Assembly (NCBI GenBank): GCA_016926235.1
Contig: JAFGOZ010000071.1
Location: 17,310 to 81,309, forward strand
Length of the DNA: 64,000 bases
Direction: 5' to 3'
DNA from: Bacteroidales bacterium
GTDB taxonomy: Bacteria; Bacteroidota; Bacteroidia; Bacteroidales; UBA10428
Positions 34,916 to 45,500 of this stretch are shown one piece after another; the first letter of the stretch is position 1; each line of letters begins with the position of its first letter. The position numbers and the translations under genes are program-made. The notes beneath the pieces are model-generated. The model was not told the DNA's origin. It did no database searches and saw only the letters and a list, made by a program, of their open reading frames with translations.

Positions 34916-36691
34916 ATGGAAAAGAATACATTGTTGACAAGATTTTTGGCCTGGAGGGCGAGAAATATCAAACACAAGAATTTTGTGCTGATCGTGAGTT
35001 TTTTTATTGGGATAATAAGTGGATTAGCTGCAGTATTACTAAAAAACGTAGTTCATTATACTGGTGAATTTCTAACACATCGACTTCATATCGAAAATGT
35101 AAATTTATTATATCTTATTTTACCGATTATTGGTATTACTCTTACCATGTTATTTGTCAGACTTTATGTAAAAGATAATATAGGACACGGTGTAACGCGC
35201 ATTCTATATGCCATATCCCGGAATAGCAGCCAGATAAAATCGCACAACACATACACCTCCATGATTGCCAGTACTTTAACCGTTGGATTTGGGGGGTCTG
35301 TTGGTCTTGAAGCACCTATCGTACTTACAGGTTCTGCCATAGGATCAAATTTTGGGAAGCTTTTCAGGATGAATTACAAAACAACAACCCTGCTCATTGG
35401 TTGTGGCGCAGCAGGTGCTATTGCAGGTATTTTTAAAGCCCCAATCGCCGCTTTTATTTTTGCCCTGGAAGTATTGATGCTGGATCTAACCATGTCATCC
35501 ATTGTACCACTGCTTATTTCATCGGTTACAGCAGCAACCGTTTCGTACTTTTTACTCGGCCAGAAAGTTGTCTTTTCTTTCACAGTAATGGATCCCCTGG
35601 CAATAAACAATCTGCCATACTATATAATTTTGGGTATTATATGCGGATTGGTATCGGTTTATTTTACAAGGGGTACTATTTTTGTTGAATCTTTTTTCAG
35701 CAAAATTAAAAAACCTCTTACAAAACTATTAATAGGAGGTATTACGCTCAGCCTGTTAATTTTTTTGTTACCCCCTCTGTATGGAGAAGGTTATGATTCT
35801 TTAAAAGAAATACTCGGGGGTAATGCTGCGAATCTTACTAATGGAAGTTTATTTTATGAATGGAGGGATAACCAGCTCATTTTTCTGGGATTTTTAGCTG
35901 CCCTTATATTTTTAAAAGTAATAGCCATGGCAGTGACCACTGCTAGTGGCGGTGTGGGCGGCATTTTCGCCCCTACCTTGTATACCGGAGGAATTATCGG
36001 GTATTTTGTAGCAAAGATCCTGAACAATTTCAATATTATTTCTGTTTCGGAAAGAAATTTCGCCCTGGTAGGCATGGCAGGACTGATGGCCGGAGTGATG
36101 CATGCCCCATTAACTTCAATTTTTTTAATCGCTGAAATAACTGGTGGTTATAACTTATTCATTCCACTTATTGTTTGTTCCACAATTGCCTATCTTACTA
36201 TCATGTATTTTGAACCTCATTCCATATACACACACCGGCTTGCAAAAAGAGGCGAACTCATCACACATCATAAGGATAAGGCCGTATTGACCATGATGAA
36301 ATTAGATAAAGTAGTAGAGAAAGATTTTTCGACTATCCATCCTGAGGCAACTCTGGGGGAATTGGTAAAAGTTATATCAAAATCTAAAAGGAATGTATTT
36401 CCTGTTGTTGATAAAGATGACCTCCTTTTAGGTATAGTAATGCTGGACAATATAAGGGATGTGGTATTTAATCATGAATTATATAATACAACTTATGTTA
36501 CCAGTCTTATGGTAATACCTCCTGCATTTGTATCAATTAATGATCCTATGGAAAGAGTTATGGAAAAATTTGAAAAATCAAGTGCCTGGAATTTGCCGGT
36601 TGTTGATAAAGGAAAATATATTGGATTCGTATCAAGATCAAAGATATTCTCTTCTTATCGCAAATTACTTGTTGAGTTCACCGACGAATAA
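34916..36691 (+). CDS. ClC-family chloride channel/antiporter with C-terminal CBS domains
   Basis: A 591-residue membrane protein. The ClC signatures are GHGVTRIL in place of the usual GSGIPQ loop, GGSVGLEAPIVLTGSAIGSNFG (GxEAP, keeping the gating glutamate) and GGVGGIFAPTLYTGG (GxFxP). Helix pairs run to about residue 430. Two CBS domains follow (about 455-585, TIHPEATLGELVKVISKSKRNVFPVVDKDDLLLGIV and the second pair ending NLPVVDKGKYIGFVSRSKIF). The frame is open back to 34760, but the ATG at 34916 begins a basic N-terminus typical for the family and lies after the repeat element. A TACCTTTG box at 34900-34907 is close to the start codon. Confidence 0.9.
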   Translation: MEKNTLLTRFLAWRARNIKHKNFVLIVSFFIGIISGLAAVLLKNVVHYTGEFLTHRLHIENVNLLYLILPIIGITLTMLFVRLYVKDNIGHGVTRILYAISRNSSQIKSHNTYTSMIASTLTVGFGGSVGLEAPIVLTGSAIGSNFGKLFRMNYKTTTLLIGCGAAGAIAGIFKAPIAAFIFALEVLMLDLTMSSIVPLLISSVTAATVSYFLLGQKVVFSFTVMDPLAINNLPYYIILGIICGLVSVYFTRGTIFVESFFSKIKKPLTKLLIGGITLSLLIFLLPPLYGEGYDSLKEILGGNAANLTNGSLFYEWRDNQLIFLGFLAALIFLKVIAMAVTTASGGVGGIFAPTLYTGGIIGYFVAKILNNFNIISVSERNFALVGMAGLMAGVMHAPLTSIFLIAEITGGYNLFIPLIVCSTIAYLTIMYFEPHSIYTHRLAKRGELITHHKDKAVLTMMKLDKVVEKDFSTIHPEATLGELVKVISKSKRNVFPVVDKDDLLLGIVMLDNIRDVVFNHELYNTTYVTSLMVIPPAFVSINDPMERVMEKFEKSSAWNLPVVDKGKYIGFVSRSKIFSSYRKLLVEFTDE

Positions 36692-36730
36692 AAAAAGGGC
36701 TCCCCTTATGGAAAGCCCCTGTTTATCTTT
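36690..36730. terminator. Bidirectional terminator between ClC gene and small membrane protein gene
   Basis: The stem GGGCTCC/GGAAAGCCC (36697-36718) has A7 on its left side and a T-rich right flank. On the minus strand it reads as a hairpin followed by seven T. It overlaps the ClC stop codon and lies 12 nt or more beyond the stop of the minus-strand gene at 36742. Confidence 0.75.
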
Positions 36731-36741
36731 TAAGAATAAAT

Positions 36742-37143
36742 CTAGCTCATTGCTTTTAAATTCAAACCGTACAATACGATAAAAGCAGCCATAATTATTA
36801 ATCCAACAATATTAAAAGGCATGCCCAACCATACTATTGGTAAAATAAATCCAATAATCTTAGCAGCTGTGTACAAGTAGAATCCTAATTTTTTTAGTTT
36901 CCACATTTGAATAGCACCAAAAAGCAGTACAACAGACAAAACAAGGCTAACAATACTGTAACTCATCATACCACCGCCACCACCAAAGCCTGGTATTCTG
37001 CCAAGAAATGATAGCACACTACCAGCTCCAATGATTAAAAGCAGGCCAAATAAGATGCCTAAACCGCTTCCAATAAAGGTTAATATACACAACACCGTAA
37101 GAAGACCTGGTCTTTTTTGTCCTTCAGTTTTTTGTTCTTCCAT
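36742..37143 (-). CDS. Small integral membrane protein
   Basis: A 133-residue protein with a short charged N-terminus (MEEQKTEGQKRPGLLTVLCILTFIGSG), four hydrophobic helices and a glycine-rich loop (GRIPGFGGGGGMMS). It is clearly related to the next gene upstream: both start with a charged tail followed by RPxLLTVLCI, contain LxMWxLKxxGFYLY and end YxxNLKxxx. The pair probably arose by tandem duplication. No function can be assigned. Confidence 0.75.
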   Translation of the reverse strand: MEEQKTEGQKRPGLLTVLCILTFIGSGLGILFGLLLIIGAGSVLSFLGRIPGFGGGGGMMSYSIVSLVLSVVLLFGAIQMWKLKKLGFYLYTAAKIIGFILPIVWLGMPFNIVGLIIMAAFIVLYGLNLKAMS

Positions 37144-37282
37144 AGTTTTAATTTTTAGTTAATACTTAAGGTTTATTTTTTAAATATAATGAAGTTTTTC
37201 ATTATCTCAAATAGCAAATGACAATTTATATCGCATTATTCATCGTCATTTAAAAGTAAATATATAAAATTTTAGAATATAA

Positions 37283-37756
37283 TCAAGTTAAATATTTAAG
37301 GTTTGTTGCATATAATATAATAAAAATCATAGCAAAGAATCCACTAATAATAGCAATAATTCCTGTTATTGAATTCATTCCCAGAAATATAATAGGAATA
37401 CAAACAATAAAAAATTTTGCAATTAAATATAAATAAAATCCGGTTCCTTTTAATTGCCACATTAGCAAAACACCTATCAGGGCAATAATGGATAGTAAAA
37501 TAGTTGCAAGTTGCATATTAAATGCTTCTTCGATAACTTTTCCCAGGAAAGAACCAATATCCTTTATGCTTTTAAAAGCAGAACTTGATGGTGTATTGGC
37601 TGCGTAATCGGAAATTTTCTTGAAAAGAGGTGTTAATGATCGCGTAAAATTAGAAGCAAGCAGACCAATTAGTCCGTTTAAAATAGACCAACCAAGTCCA
37701 ATATAACTGATAATACATAACACTGTAAGTAATACAGGCCTCCTTTTTTGTTCCAT
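37283..37756 (-). CDS. Small integral membrane protein, paralogue of its neighbour
   Basis: A 157-residue protein with an N-terminus MEQKRRPVLLTVLCIISYIG, four helices and a longer first periplasmic or cytoplasmic loop (residues about 35-75) than its paralogue at 36742. LLMWQLKGTGFYLYLIAKF and ILYATNLKYLT align directly with the paralogue. The 139-nt spacer between them is AT-rich with no clear signal. Function unknown. Confidence 0.75.
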   Translation of the reverse strand: MEQKRRPVLLTVLCIISYIGLGWSILNGLIGLLASNFTRSLTPLFKKISDYAANTPSSSAFKSIKDIGSFLGKVIEEAFNMQLATILLSIIALIGVLLMWQLKGTGFYLYLIAKFFIVCIPIIFLGMNSITGIIAIISGFFAMIFIILYATNLKYLT

Positions 37757-37932
37757 TTAGTAATGGTTAACAAAATTTTGAATAAAAGTAAATATTTATT
37801 TTAAAAACCCTAAATGTTTTGACTATTAATTATTAACTATCTTATTTGATGATATCAATCATTCAAAATGCCTTTACTTTTTGTATTTTTTTTCTTATAT
37901 TTAAAGCAAGATTCAACAAAAAACAAAAAGAC

Positions 37933-38340
37933 ATGAACAGTACTTATAATTGGAAAGGCAGAAAAGTATTGGTTGTTGAAGATGATAAAGAAAGCCAGGT
38001 TTACTACAGGGAATTGATACGTAAAAACGATGCTGAGGTAATTGTGGCCGGCAATGGAGAGAAAGCACTGAAGTATATACAAGAAGATGAAGATATTAGT
38101 CTGGTTTTATTGGACATAAGGCTTCCGGGAAATGATGGCTATTTTGTGTCACAACAAATTAAAAGGCTGCGTAATGACCTGCCCATAATAGCACAAACAG
38201 CTTATGCCATGCCAGGTGAAAAAAACAAAAGCATTCAGTATGGTTGTGACTATTTCCTTACAAAGCCTGTAAGAAAAGAAGAATTATACAAGGTTATAAG
38301 TAATTATCTTGATAAAAAATTCAGCACTCTTAATATGTAA
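37933..38340 (+). CDS. Single-domain response regulator (receiver only)
   Basis: A 135-residue receiver domain with no output domain. Acidic pocket residues Glu16-Asp17-Asp18 (VVEDD), phospho-acceptor Asp61 (LLDIRLPGNDGY), Thr89 (AQTAYA) and Lys111 (FLTKPVR) are all present. The frame is open to an ATG at 37846, which would add a hydrophobic stretch (FTFCIFFLIF). The ATG at 37933 gives the normal domain boundary. It could be the partner of the orphan histidine kinase at 10562 or part of a phosphorelay. Confidence 0.88.
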   Translation: MNSTYNWKGRKVLVVEDDKESQVYYRELIRKNDAEVIVAGNGEKALKYIQEDEDISLVLLDIRLPGNDGYFVSQQIKRLRNDLPIIAQTAYAMPGEKNKSIQYGCDYFLTKPVRKEELYKVISNYLDKKFSTLNM

Positions 38341-38504
38341 AGTACATAGCTTATATTCGTATACAAAGTCAATTTCTCACTATTAGCCTTTTCCTTATTC
38401 TTACCCTTTAAACCCATTTGTGGTCGTTATTCCCATTTTATTTTATATTGTATTTAAAAATGAATGACAAAACCTAATATTACCTATAACCCTACCATAT
38501 TTTA

Positions 38505-38512
38505 TATATTTG
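38505..38512 (+). promoter_or_regulatory. Predicted -7 box of the MFS gene
   Basis: An exact TATATTTG element lies 21 nt before the ATG of the MFS gene. No clear TTTG is seen 19-21 nt upstream of it. Confidence 0.45.
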
Positions 38513-38533
38513 TACTAAACTTATCTCCCTACG

Positions 38534-39775
38534 ATGCCGAGAAAATTCAAGAAAGACCTGCAATACTATAAATTCTGTTCTTATGGCTTTTTAAAAAACC
38601 TTCAGTTTTTTGAACCCTTCCTGCTGTTATTTTTTCTAGAAAAAGGGATTAACTACTTCCATATTGGTATATTGTATTCTATAAGGGAAATCATCAGAAA
38701 CATTTTTGAGATACCGAGCGGGATTGCTGCTGACTTTTTTGGAAGAAGAAAAACAATGATTGCATCGTTTATTGTCTATATCATCTCTTTCATAATTTTA
38801 TATTTATCATTCAACTATGCTATGCTTATTTGCGGAATAGCTCTTTTTGCTGTTGCCGATGCTTTCAGGACAGGAACGCATAAAGCAATGATTTTCGAAT
38901 ACCTTAAAATAAAAGGTTGGGAAGATCAAAAAGTATATTATTACGGACATACGCGATCATACTCACAACTTGGATCTGCCTTTTCTGCTATCATTGCAGC
39001 TGGTCTTGTCTTTTATACAAAAAGTTATGCTTCAATATTCCTGTATTCAACCATACCTTATATACTGGACTTACTTCTCATGATATCTTATCCAAAAGAA
39101 CTGGATGGCGATATTATACATGAAAAGAACAAGCTTTTTAAAACCTTTAAATTAACATTGAAAGATTTCATTCTATCATTCCAAAATAAGCGAATACTGA
39201 AAACAATGGCAAGCATCTCTCTTTTCAGTTCCTATTACAAAGTAGTAAAAGATTACCTTCAACCTATTATTCAAACCCTTGTTTTGAGTTTACCCATCTT
39301 GGTATCATACGAATTAAATCAACGAAGTGCTTTGGTAATTGGTATGATATACTTTATCATATTTCTGCTTACCACTGTAGCAGCCAGGTCAGCGGGAAAA
39401 ATCAGTGAAAAGTTCAGCCACTTGGGCAGAGCACTTAATATTAGTCTTTTAACAGGATTTTCAATTGGGATTGTTAGTAGTTTACTTTACATTGGTAGTT
39501 TCACCTTACTTGCTATTATAATTTTTATTGGAATATACATGGTTGAAAATATTCGTAAACCTATGGGAATTGCCTACATCACAGAAGAACTTAACAGCAA
39601 CATTCTGGCGTCTGTGCTTTCAGCCCAATCGCAAGCAGATACTTTAATAGCTGCATTATTAGCCCCGGTATTTGGTCTGGTTGCCGATTGGTTAGGTTTG
39701 GCATATGCCTTACTCATTATTTCGATCTGTCTGATCGGATTAATACCATTGATAAAGCTTAATAAAAAAAAATAA
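38534..39775 (+). CDS. Major facilitator superfamily transporter
   Basis: A 413-residue protein with about 12 hydrophobic helices. The loop motif between helices 2 and 3 (IPSGIAADFFGRRKTMIASF) is the classic MFS GxxADxxGRR signature. The N-terminal half (GILYSIREIIRNIFEIPSG, ALFAVADAFRTGTHKAMIFEYL) resembles a broad family of uncharacterised bacterial MFS proteins often annotated as drug or multi-solute exporters. It stands alone and converges with the thioredoxin-like gene. Substrate unknown. Confidence 0.85.
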   Translation: MPRKFKKDLQYYKFCSYGFLKNLQFFEPFLLLFFLEKGINYFHIGILYSIREIIRNIFEIPSGIAADFFGRRKTMIASFIVYIISFIILYLSFNYAMLICGIALFAVADAFRTGTHKAMIFEYLKIKGWEDQKVYYYGHTRSYSQLGSAFSAIIAAGLVFYTKSYASIFLYSTIPYILDLLLMISYPKELDGDIIHEKNKLFKTFKLTLKDFILSFQNKRILKTMASISLFSSYYKVVKDYLQPIIQTLVLSLPILVSYELNQRSALVIGMIYFIIFLLTTVAARSAGKISEKFSHLGRALNISLLTGFSIGIVSSLLYIGSFTLLAIIIFIGIYMVENIRKPMGIAYITEELNSNILASVLSAQSQADTLIAALLAPVFGLVADWLGLAYALLIISICLIGLIPLIKLNKKK

Positions 39776-39785
39776 AACTTCGATA

Positions 39786-40880
39786 CTAATTGTGGTTTAA
39801 CATTTCGTCCAACTTTTTTTCCAGTGCTTCACCCCTTAGTCCCTTTGCAATAATTTTACCTTCCGTATCAAGCAGGACTGTATAGGGTATAGAACTCACT
39901 TTATAAGCTTTCGCAGCTTCAGAATTCCAATATTTCAAGTCGCTAACATGTACCCATGACATACGATCACTGGCGATAGTAGCAACCCACTTATCCTTAC
40001 TATTATCAAGTGAAACTCCATAAATTTCAAAACCTTTTTCCTTATAATCTTTATAGATTCTAACCATGTTAGGGTTCTCTCTCCTGCATGGGCCACACCA
40101 TGATGCCCAAAAATCAATTAAAACAACCTTCCCCCTAAATGCAGACAGACTGATCATCTCTCCTTCAGGGTTTGGTAAAGATATTTCAGGTGCTTCGGTA
40201 CCTACAGCAAGAAAACTTTCTGCGTTAACACGCTTTTCAAAGTCTAAAACATAAATATTGTCAGGATATTGTTCTAATAAAGAAGTACTAAGCATTTTAA
40301 ATAATTCGTACTCATCGGGAAGTTTAAAATTATCTATAAACAATAGTGATGCAAGTGAACTTTTATTATTGTTTATTAAATCCCGAACAAAATTATCCTT
40401 TTCAACCACCAATATCTGATATTTTTTTATCTGCTCATTCATTTTCTCAGTTTCACTGTTTGCCTTATACTCTGAAATTAAAGTATTTATACTATCAAGT
40501 TGTTTTATATATTTATTAAAATCAATCAATGCGTTGTATACAAGCTTTGTATCTTCCGAACCTTCCACTTTCACTTTATTATAAATGTCAGTAGCATCTA
40601 TTTCAAGATGTATTTTATCTCCGGGATGAATAATGACAATCAGTGATTTTTGCCCAACAGTCAAATAGTAATATCCTGGATAAGGCATATCGGAATTTAT
40701 CGAAAAAAGCCCCTCATTAGTAACTTTGGTTTTTATAGCAGGTTGTTTTTTTGCCGCATCAATAAAGTCAACAGAAGTAATATCACCATTTGTAATCTTT
40801 CCTGTAAGGGTGAAAGTATCCTGTGCTTTCAGACATAAAAATGATACAAAAAAACTAAATATAATAAGGATTTTTTTCAT
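39786..40880 (-). CDS. TlpA-like periplasmic thiol-disulfide oxidoreductase with DUF4369 domain
   Basis: A 364-residue exported protein. The ATG at 40880 (MKKILIIFSFFVSFLCLKAQ) gives a clear signal peptide and is preferred to the ATG at 40904. Residues about 22-110 are a DUF4369-type beta domain (FTLTGKITNGDITSVDF). A helical linker follows, then a thioredoxin/AhpC-TSA domain from about 225 with the active site WASWCGPCRREN near 258-269 and the cis-proline region SSIPYTVLLD. This architecture is very common in Bacteroidota. It reduces or rearranges disulfides of exported proteins. Confidence 0.88.
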   Translation of the reverse strand: MKKILIIFSFFVSFLCLKAQDTFTLTGKITNGDITSVDFIDAAKKQPAIKTKVTNEGLFSINSDMPYPGYYYLTVGQKSLIVIIHPGDKIHLEIDATDIYNKVKVEGSEDTKLVYNALIDFNKYIKQLDSINTLISEYKANSETEKMNEQIKKYQILVVEKDNFVRDLINNNKSSLASLLFIDNFKLPDEYELFKMLSTSLLEQYPDNIYVLDFEKRVNAESFLAVGTEAPEISLPNPEGEMISLSAFRGKVVLIDFWASWCGPCRRENPNMVRIYKDYKEKGFEIYGVSLDNSKDKWVATIASDRMSWVHVSDLKYWNSEAAKAYKVSSIPYTVLLDTEGKIIAKGLRGEALEKKLDEMLNHN

Positions 40881-40926
40881 TCTTCGCTTAAATATAATGG
40901 TCAAAAATTCTGAAGAGGTTAAGCGG

Positions 40927-41304
40927 TTATTTTACTTCTATGAAATTGATATCAATTTCAAGAATAGAAGCATAGTATTCGCCCCTCTCCAGTATATCAT
41001 CGTCACCCTCTTCGTAGTACCAGTTGATTTTTATTTCATTTCCTTTATCAGCAGCTACTTTTAATTCTCTAAGTACTTGAAGTATATATTTGGATGAGCC
41101 GCTATTGAAATATTCCAGGTCAATATCAACTATAGTAGTAGGTGACAGGTTGTTGCAATAGTCATAAATCCATAATAATAACGTATTATAAAATTTTGAA
41201 GGATCCTCAGGTATTGATCTTCCACTAATTTTTAACTTACCATCAGATAAAAATTGAATTTCTGGTGTCTTTTTGGTACCTTCTATTACTAAATTTTCCA
41301 TCAT
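40927..41304 (-). CDS. SiaC-family (DUF1987) regulatory phosphoprotein
   Basis: A 125-residue protein: GTKKTPEIQFLSDGKLKISGRSIPEDPSKFYNTLLLWIYDY, then VDIDLEYFNSGSSKYILQVLRELK. This is the DUF1987 fold found in Pseudomonas SiaC. There, phosphorylation of a residue in the DLEYFNTSSSK-type loop controls partner binding and is reversed by a SpoIIE-type phosphatase. Here the loop reads EYFNSGSSK. A second copy lies at 55944, beside a SpoIIE-domain phosphatase. This copy has no kinase or phosphatase neighbour. Confidence 0.85.
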   Translation of the reverse strand: MMENLVIEGTKKTPEIQFLSDGKLKISGRSIPEDPSKFYNTLLLWIYDYCNNLSPTTIVDIDLEYFNSGSSKYILQVLRELKVAADKGNEIKINWYYEEGDDDILERGEYYASILEIDINFIEVK

Positions 41305-41484
41305 CCCTTACACTAAATTTTACTTTAAATATACTATTTTTTTAGTTTCAAAAAAAAAATATTATTAAAACCCTTCATTCAGTATAATTCTAATACAACA
41401 AATCTAATAATATTTGATTTAGAATGCCATTAAAAAAAGTTAATTAAAGCAACAACAAAAACAAATTTGAATTAACAAATAAGC

Positions 41485-42498
41485 TCACATCCTTGCTAGA
41501 GGAACAATTTGGTGATCTGCAAATTCTCCTGCAAGATATTTATAATACCCTGTAATAGCAATCATAGCAGCATTATCAGTAGTAAACTTCCGTTCAGGAA
41601 GAAATAAACTCCAGCCTTCTTTATGGGCCAATCTTTCAGAAGCTATCCGTAACCCCGAATTTGCAGAAACTCCCCCAGCCAATGCCACTCGTTTAATTCC
41701 TGTCTCTTTAACAGCTTTATTCAATTTTTCTAGTAAAATTTCAATTATTGTATATTGTAGAGACGCTGCAATATCTTTTAAATTTTTATTCACAAACGAA
41801 TCGTCCCCTTTTACCTTATCCCTTAAGAAATAAAGAAAAGAAGTTTTTAAACCACTAAAACTATAATCAAATCCCGGAATGCGAGGTCTGGAAAAAACAT
41901 ATTTATTTTCATCCCCTTCGCCGGCAAGTTTATCAATATGTGGCCCTCCAGGATAGGGTAAACCAAGCACCTTGGCGCATTTATCAAAGGCTTCACCCGC
42001 AGCATCATCAATAGTTTGACCAATAATTTCCATGTCAAGATAATCTTTTACAATAATTATCTGCGAATGTCCTCCTGATACCAGTAAACATAAGAATGGA
42101 AATGAAGGAAGTGCTTTTTCAACCCCCATCTCTTTTAAAAAAATGGCAAGCACATGAGCCTGAAGATGATTTATGGCAATAAGAGGAATATTCCTGGATA
42201 AAGCAAATCCTTTGGCAAAAGAAGCACCTACCAGTAATGAGCCCATTAAACCGGGCCCCCTGGTAAAGGCTACTGCATTTACCTGTTCTTTTTCTATACC
42301 GGCATTTTTAAGCGTCTGGGCAACAACAGGAATAATATTTTGCTGGTGTGCACGGGATGCAAGTTCAGGCACTACACCTCCATACTTAACATGAACATCC
42401 TGATTAGCAATGAGATTTGACAGTAAAATACCATCTTTGATAACTGCTGCAGAAGTATCATCACATGAAGATTCTATGCCAAGAATAATTTTACTCAT
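41485..42498 (-). CDS. tsaD: tRNA N6-adenosine threonylcarbamoyltransferase
   Basis: A 337-residue enzyme that transfers the threonylcarbamoyl group to A37 of ANN-decoding tRNAs together with TsaB/TsaE. The N-terminus ILGIESSCDDTSAAVI, FTRGPGLMGSLLVG, the metal-binding motif INHLQAHVLAIF (His111 and His115), LVSGGHSQI, the IDDAAGEAFDKCAKVLGLPYPGGP segment and LAGGVSANSGLR are all intact. It is an essential housekeeping gene in most bacteria. It is divergent from the TamB-like gene. Confidence 0.96.
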   Translation of the reverse strand: MSKIILGIESSCDDTSAAVIKDGILLSNLIANQDVHVKYGGVVPELASRAHQQNIIPVVAQTLKNAGIEKEQVNAVAFTRGPGLMGSLLVGASFAKGFALSRNIPLIAINHLQAHVLAIFLKEMGVEKALPSFPFLCLLVSGGHSQIIIVKDYLDMEIIGQTIDDAAGEAFDKCAKVLGLPYPGGPHIDKLAGEGDENKYVFSRPRIPGFDYSFSGLKTSFLYFLRDKVKGDDSFVNKNLKDIAASLQYTIIEILLEKLNKAVKETGIKRVALAGGVSANSGLRIASERLAHKEGWSLFLPERKFTTDNAAMIAITGYYKYLAGEFADHQIVPLARM

Positions 42499-42596
42499 TA
42501 AAACCTTAAATATTAAGTAGTTTATTAAACTTTTTTTATTTTTTTTGCGTTAGCTATTTAAAGTACAAAACTATAAAAAAAAGAAATAAAATATTA

Positions 42597-45500
42597 TTGA
42601 CTATTGCATTGGTAATCATTTTATTACCAACAGGTCTTTATTTGTCCCTCAGAAGCAATAAAGTACAAAATTATTTAGGTGAAAAGATTTTTAACTCGCT
42701 TTCAAAAAAAACAGAACATAATTTCTCTTTTAGGAAATTAAAAATAGGATTGTTTACTAAGGTGGTAGTTTATGACCTGTTAATAAATGATCAGTCTCAT
42801 GACACATTGTTTTTCATGCCTAAAGTACAAGTAAATTTACGCCAGTTTAACCGTCAGGACCGTATTTTGCATTTCTCAAAAGTATATATTGATAATGCCT
42901 GTATTAAATTTCATGAAGATTCATTGCAAGTACTCAATATTACTACTTTCTTAAACTCTTTAAAAAAGGATAAAGCAGATACAACCAAGAAAAAGTGGAA
43001 TTTATATATATCAAATCTTCAAATAAATAATTCAAGCTTTGAAATAAAAAAATACAAGTCAGAAGAAAAAGCAGGATTAAACTTTTCAGACCTGCAGCTT
43101 CATGACTTCAATCTTAAAGCAAAAGGATTCCAGATGGAGGAAGATTCAATAAGTATGTTTATTAATGCCTTATCCTTTGCTGACAAAAGTGGCTTTACTC
43201 TGGACAATTTTTCCGCTTATACAGGAGTTTCACAGTATGGGATATGTTTTCAAAAAGGAGTTTTAATGACACCTGAGCACACCATGTTGTCATTCGAAGA
43301 TATTTCGCTTCTTTTCTCTAACTTTAAAGATTTATCCAAAGGGAACTTTTCCAAAAATGTTAAGATTAAAACACTCTTCAATCCTTCAAGTATAAGTTAT
43401 ACCGACTTGTGGTATTTTTCAGATAAAATTCCAAGAAAACAAGACCTCGTTACCTTTTCAGGAAATATATATGGCAGATTAAATAGTCTCAAACTAAGAG
43501 ATATGGCTATAACAATGGGAACACATACCACATTTAAAGGGAAAATAGACATGGATGGGCTCCCGGATGCAAAAAACACTTTCTTATTTATTGATATCGA
43601 TCATTTTGCCACTACAATGGCCGATATTAATACTATTTTACTACAAAACAAACCCGGGCATTCAGAATTACCTCCTACCCTTTATGAGTCCGGCCTTATT
43701 CAATACAAAGGAAAATTTACGGGTTTTATTGATGATTTTGTTAGCTACGGAGTTGTTTTTACAGACCTGGGCATCATATCAACCGATCTTCTAATTAAAC
43801 CTGATACTGCAAGATATGTAGGATTCAAAGGAAGTATTAAAGCTTTTAACTTTGATATAGGGGCATTTACAGGAAGAACTGACAAGCTCGGCAAGATTAG
43901 CCTGGTAGCAAATATCAAAGGATCTTCTTCGCAAGAAAATAAAATATATGCTGACCTGAACGGGAAAATTATGAAATTTGAATTATTGGGTTATGCCTAC
44001 AAAAACATGGAATTAAACGGTAAAATTTCGGATAAATTCTTTGATGGCTCCTTTACAATTGATGATCCAAACCTGCAGTTTGATTTTACCGGCAATATGG
44101 ACTTTTCCAATAATATTCCTGTTTTCAATTTTAATGCACAGCTCGAGCACGCCAATTTATACCAGATGCACCTTATTGATGATGATTCATTATATAACAT
44201 CTCATGCAATATTACTGCGGATTTCAAAGGTTTTGATATTGACGAACTGGATGGTAAAATCACTTTACTTAATTCAACTTTTACAAAAACGGGAAAAACA
44301 CTTGAAATAGATAAATTATCTATACTCGCACGACATACGGACAAAAAGGACAGGTTAGATATTTTCTCTGACTTCTTTACAGGTTATATCTCAGGCGAAT
44401 ATGATTTTTCAAAAATATCCCAAGCTGTATATAAATTTAAATCCAACTATCTGTCATCCCTGATTAAAGAAAAAATACAATTGCCGGATACTATATACAA
44501 CAAATTTAATTACTATTTTGAAATGGGAGAAACCCAGGCTCTGTGCGAGTTTTTCTTTCCAAGTTTTTGTATCTCCAAGGGTTCACTCATTTATGGAAAC
44601 ATTTGCCCATTCGAAGATGAATTTAATTTAACCTGTTTTTCTCCTGAATTAACAACAGCAAATAAACCCTGGACTAATTTCCAGCTAAGTATTATTTCAT
44701 CAGATAGTGTATTTTCTATTAATGCCGGATGTGAAAACTTTCAAATAGCACAAAACCTTAAACTTGAAAATTTCACTTTAATTTCGGATGTAATTAATAA
44801 TAACATTTATTTCAATGCCAGATGGAATAATTGGGATTCATTATTAAATAAGGGGAATATAATTGCATCAGCAAAAATCAATAGCAGTATCATTTCTTCA
44901 AAACCCAAAATTGACTTTTATCTCCAGCCATCAGAAATAATATATGGCACAACAAAATGGCAAATCCATGAGAGCAGTATAAAATATGATAGTGCATTTT
45001 TAGCTGTAAATAATATAAAACTCACAAACGAAGAACGGGAATTAATCATTAAAGGCCAACTATCAGGCAAAAGAGAGGATTTGCTATACATTGATATTCA
45101 TAATTTCAATATGGCCAGTATAAATATTTTCACTGAGCCGAAAGGTTTGTTGTTTTCAGGAAATTTGAATGGGACAGCTACAATTTCTGAGATATTTACA
45201 AACCCGATTATTGATTCTGATTTCTTAATTGATACTTTATCCTTAAATAAAGAAAAATTTGGCGAAACAATTGTTCATACAAAGTGGGATAATACCTTAA
45301 AACAAATCGGAATAAATACACAAATTAAAAGAGGAAATATCAATACCATTGAAATAAATGGTAATCTGGTACCTGAAACCAAAATCATGGCTTTTAATAT
45401 ACATTTGGATAAGCTAAAGATGAATTTATTAACACCTTATCTTTCAAGTACTTTTTCAAATATTAACGGTGTTGCCAGTGGCGATCTTTTATTAACGGGC

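Noticed and set aside
37846..37932. Extended membrane-anchored response regulator
   Set aside because: The upstream stretch lies before a normal receiver-domain start, and a hydrophobic N-terminus is unusual for this family.
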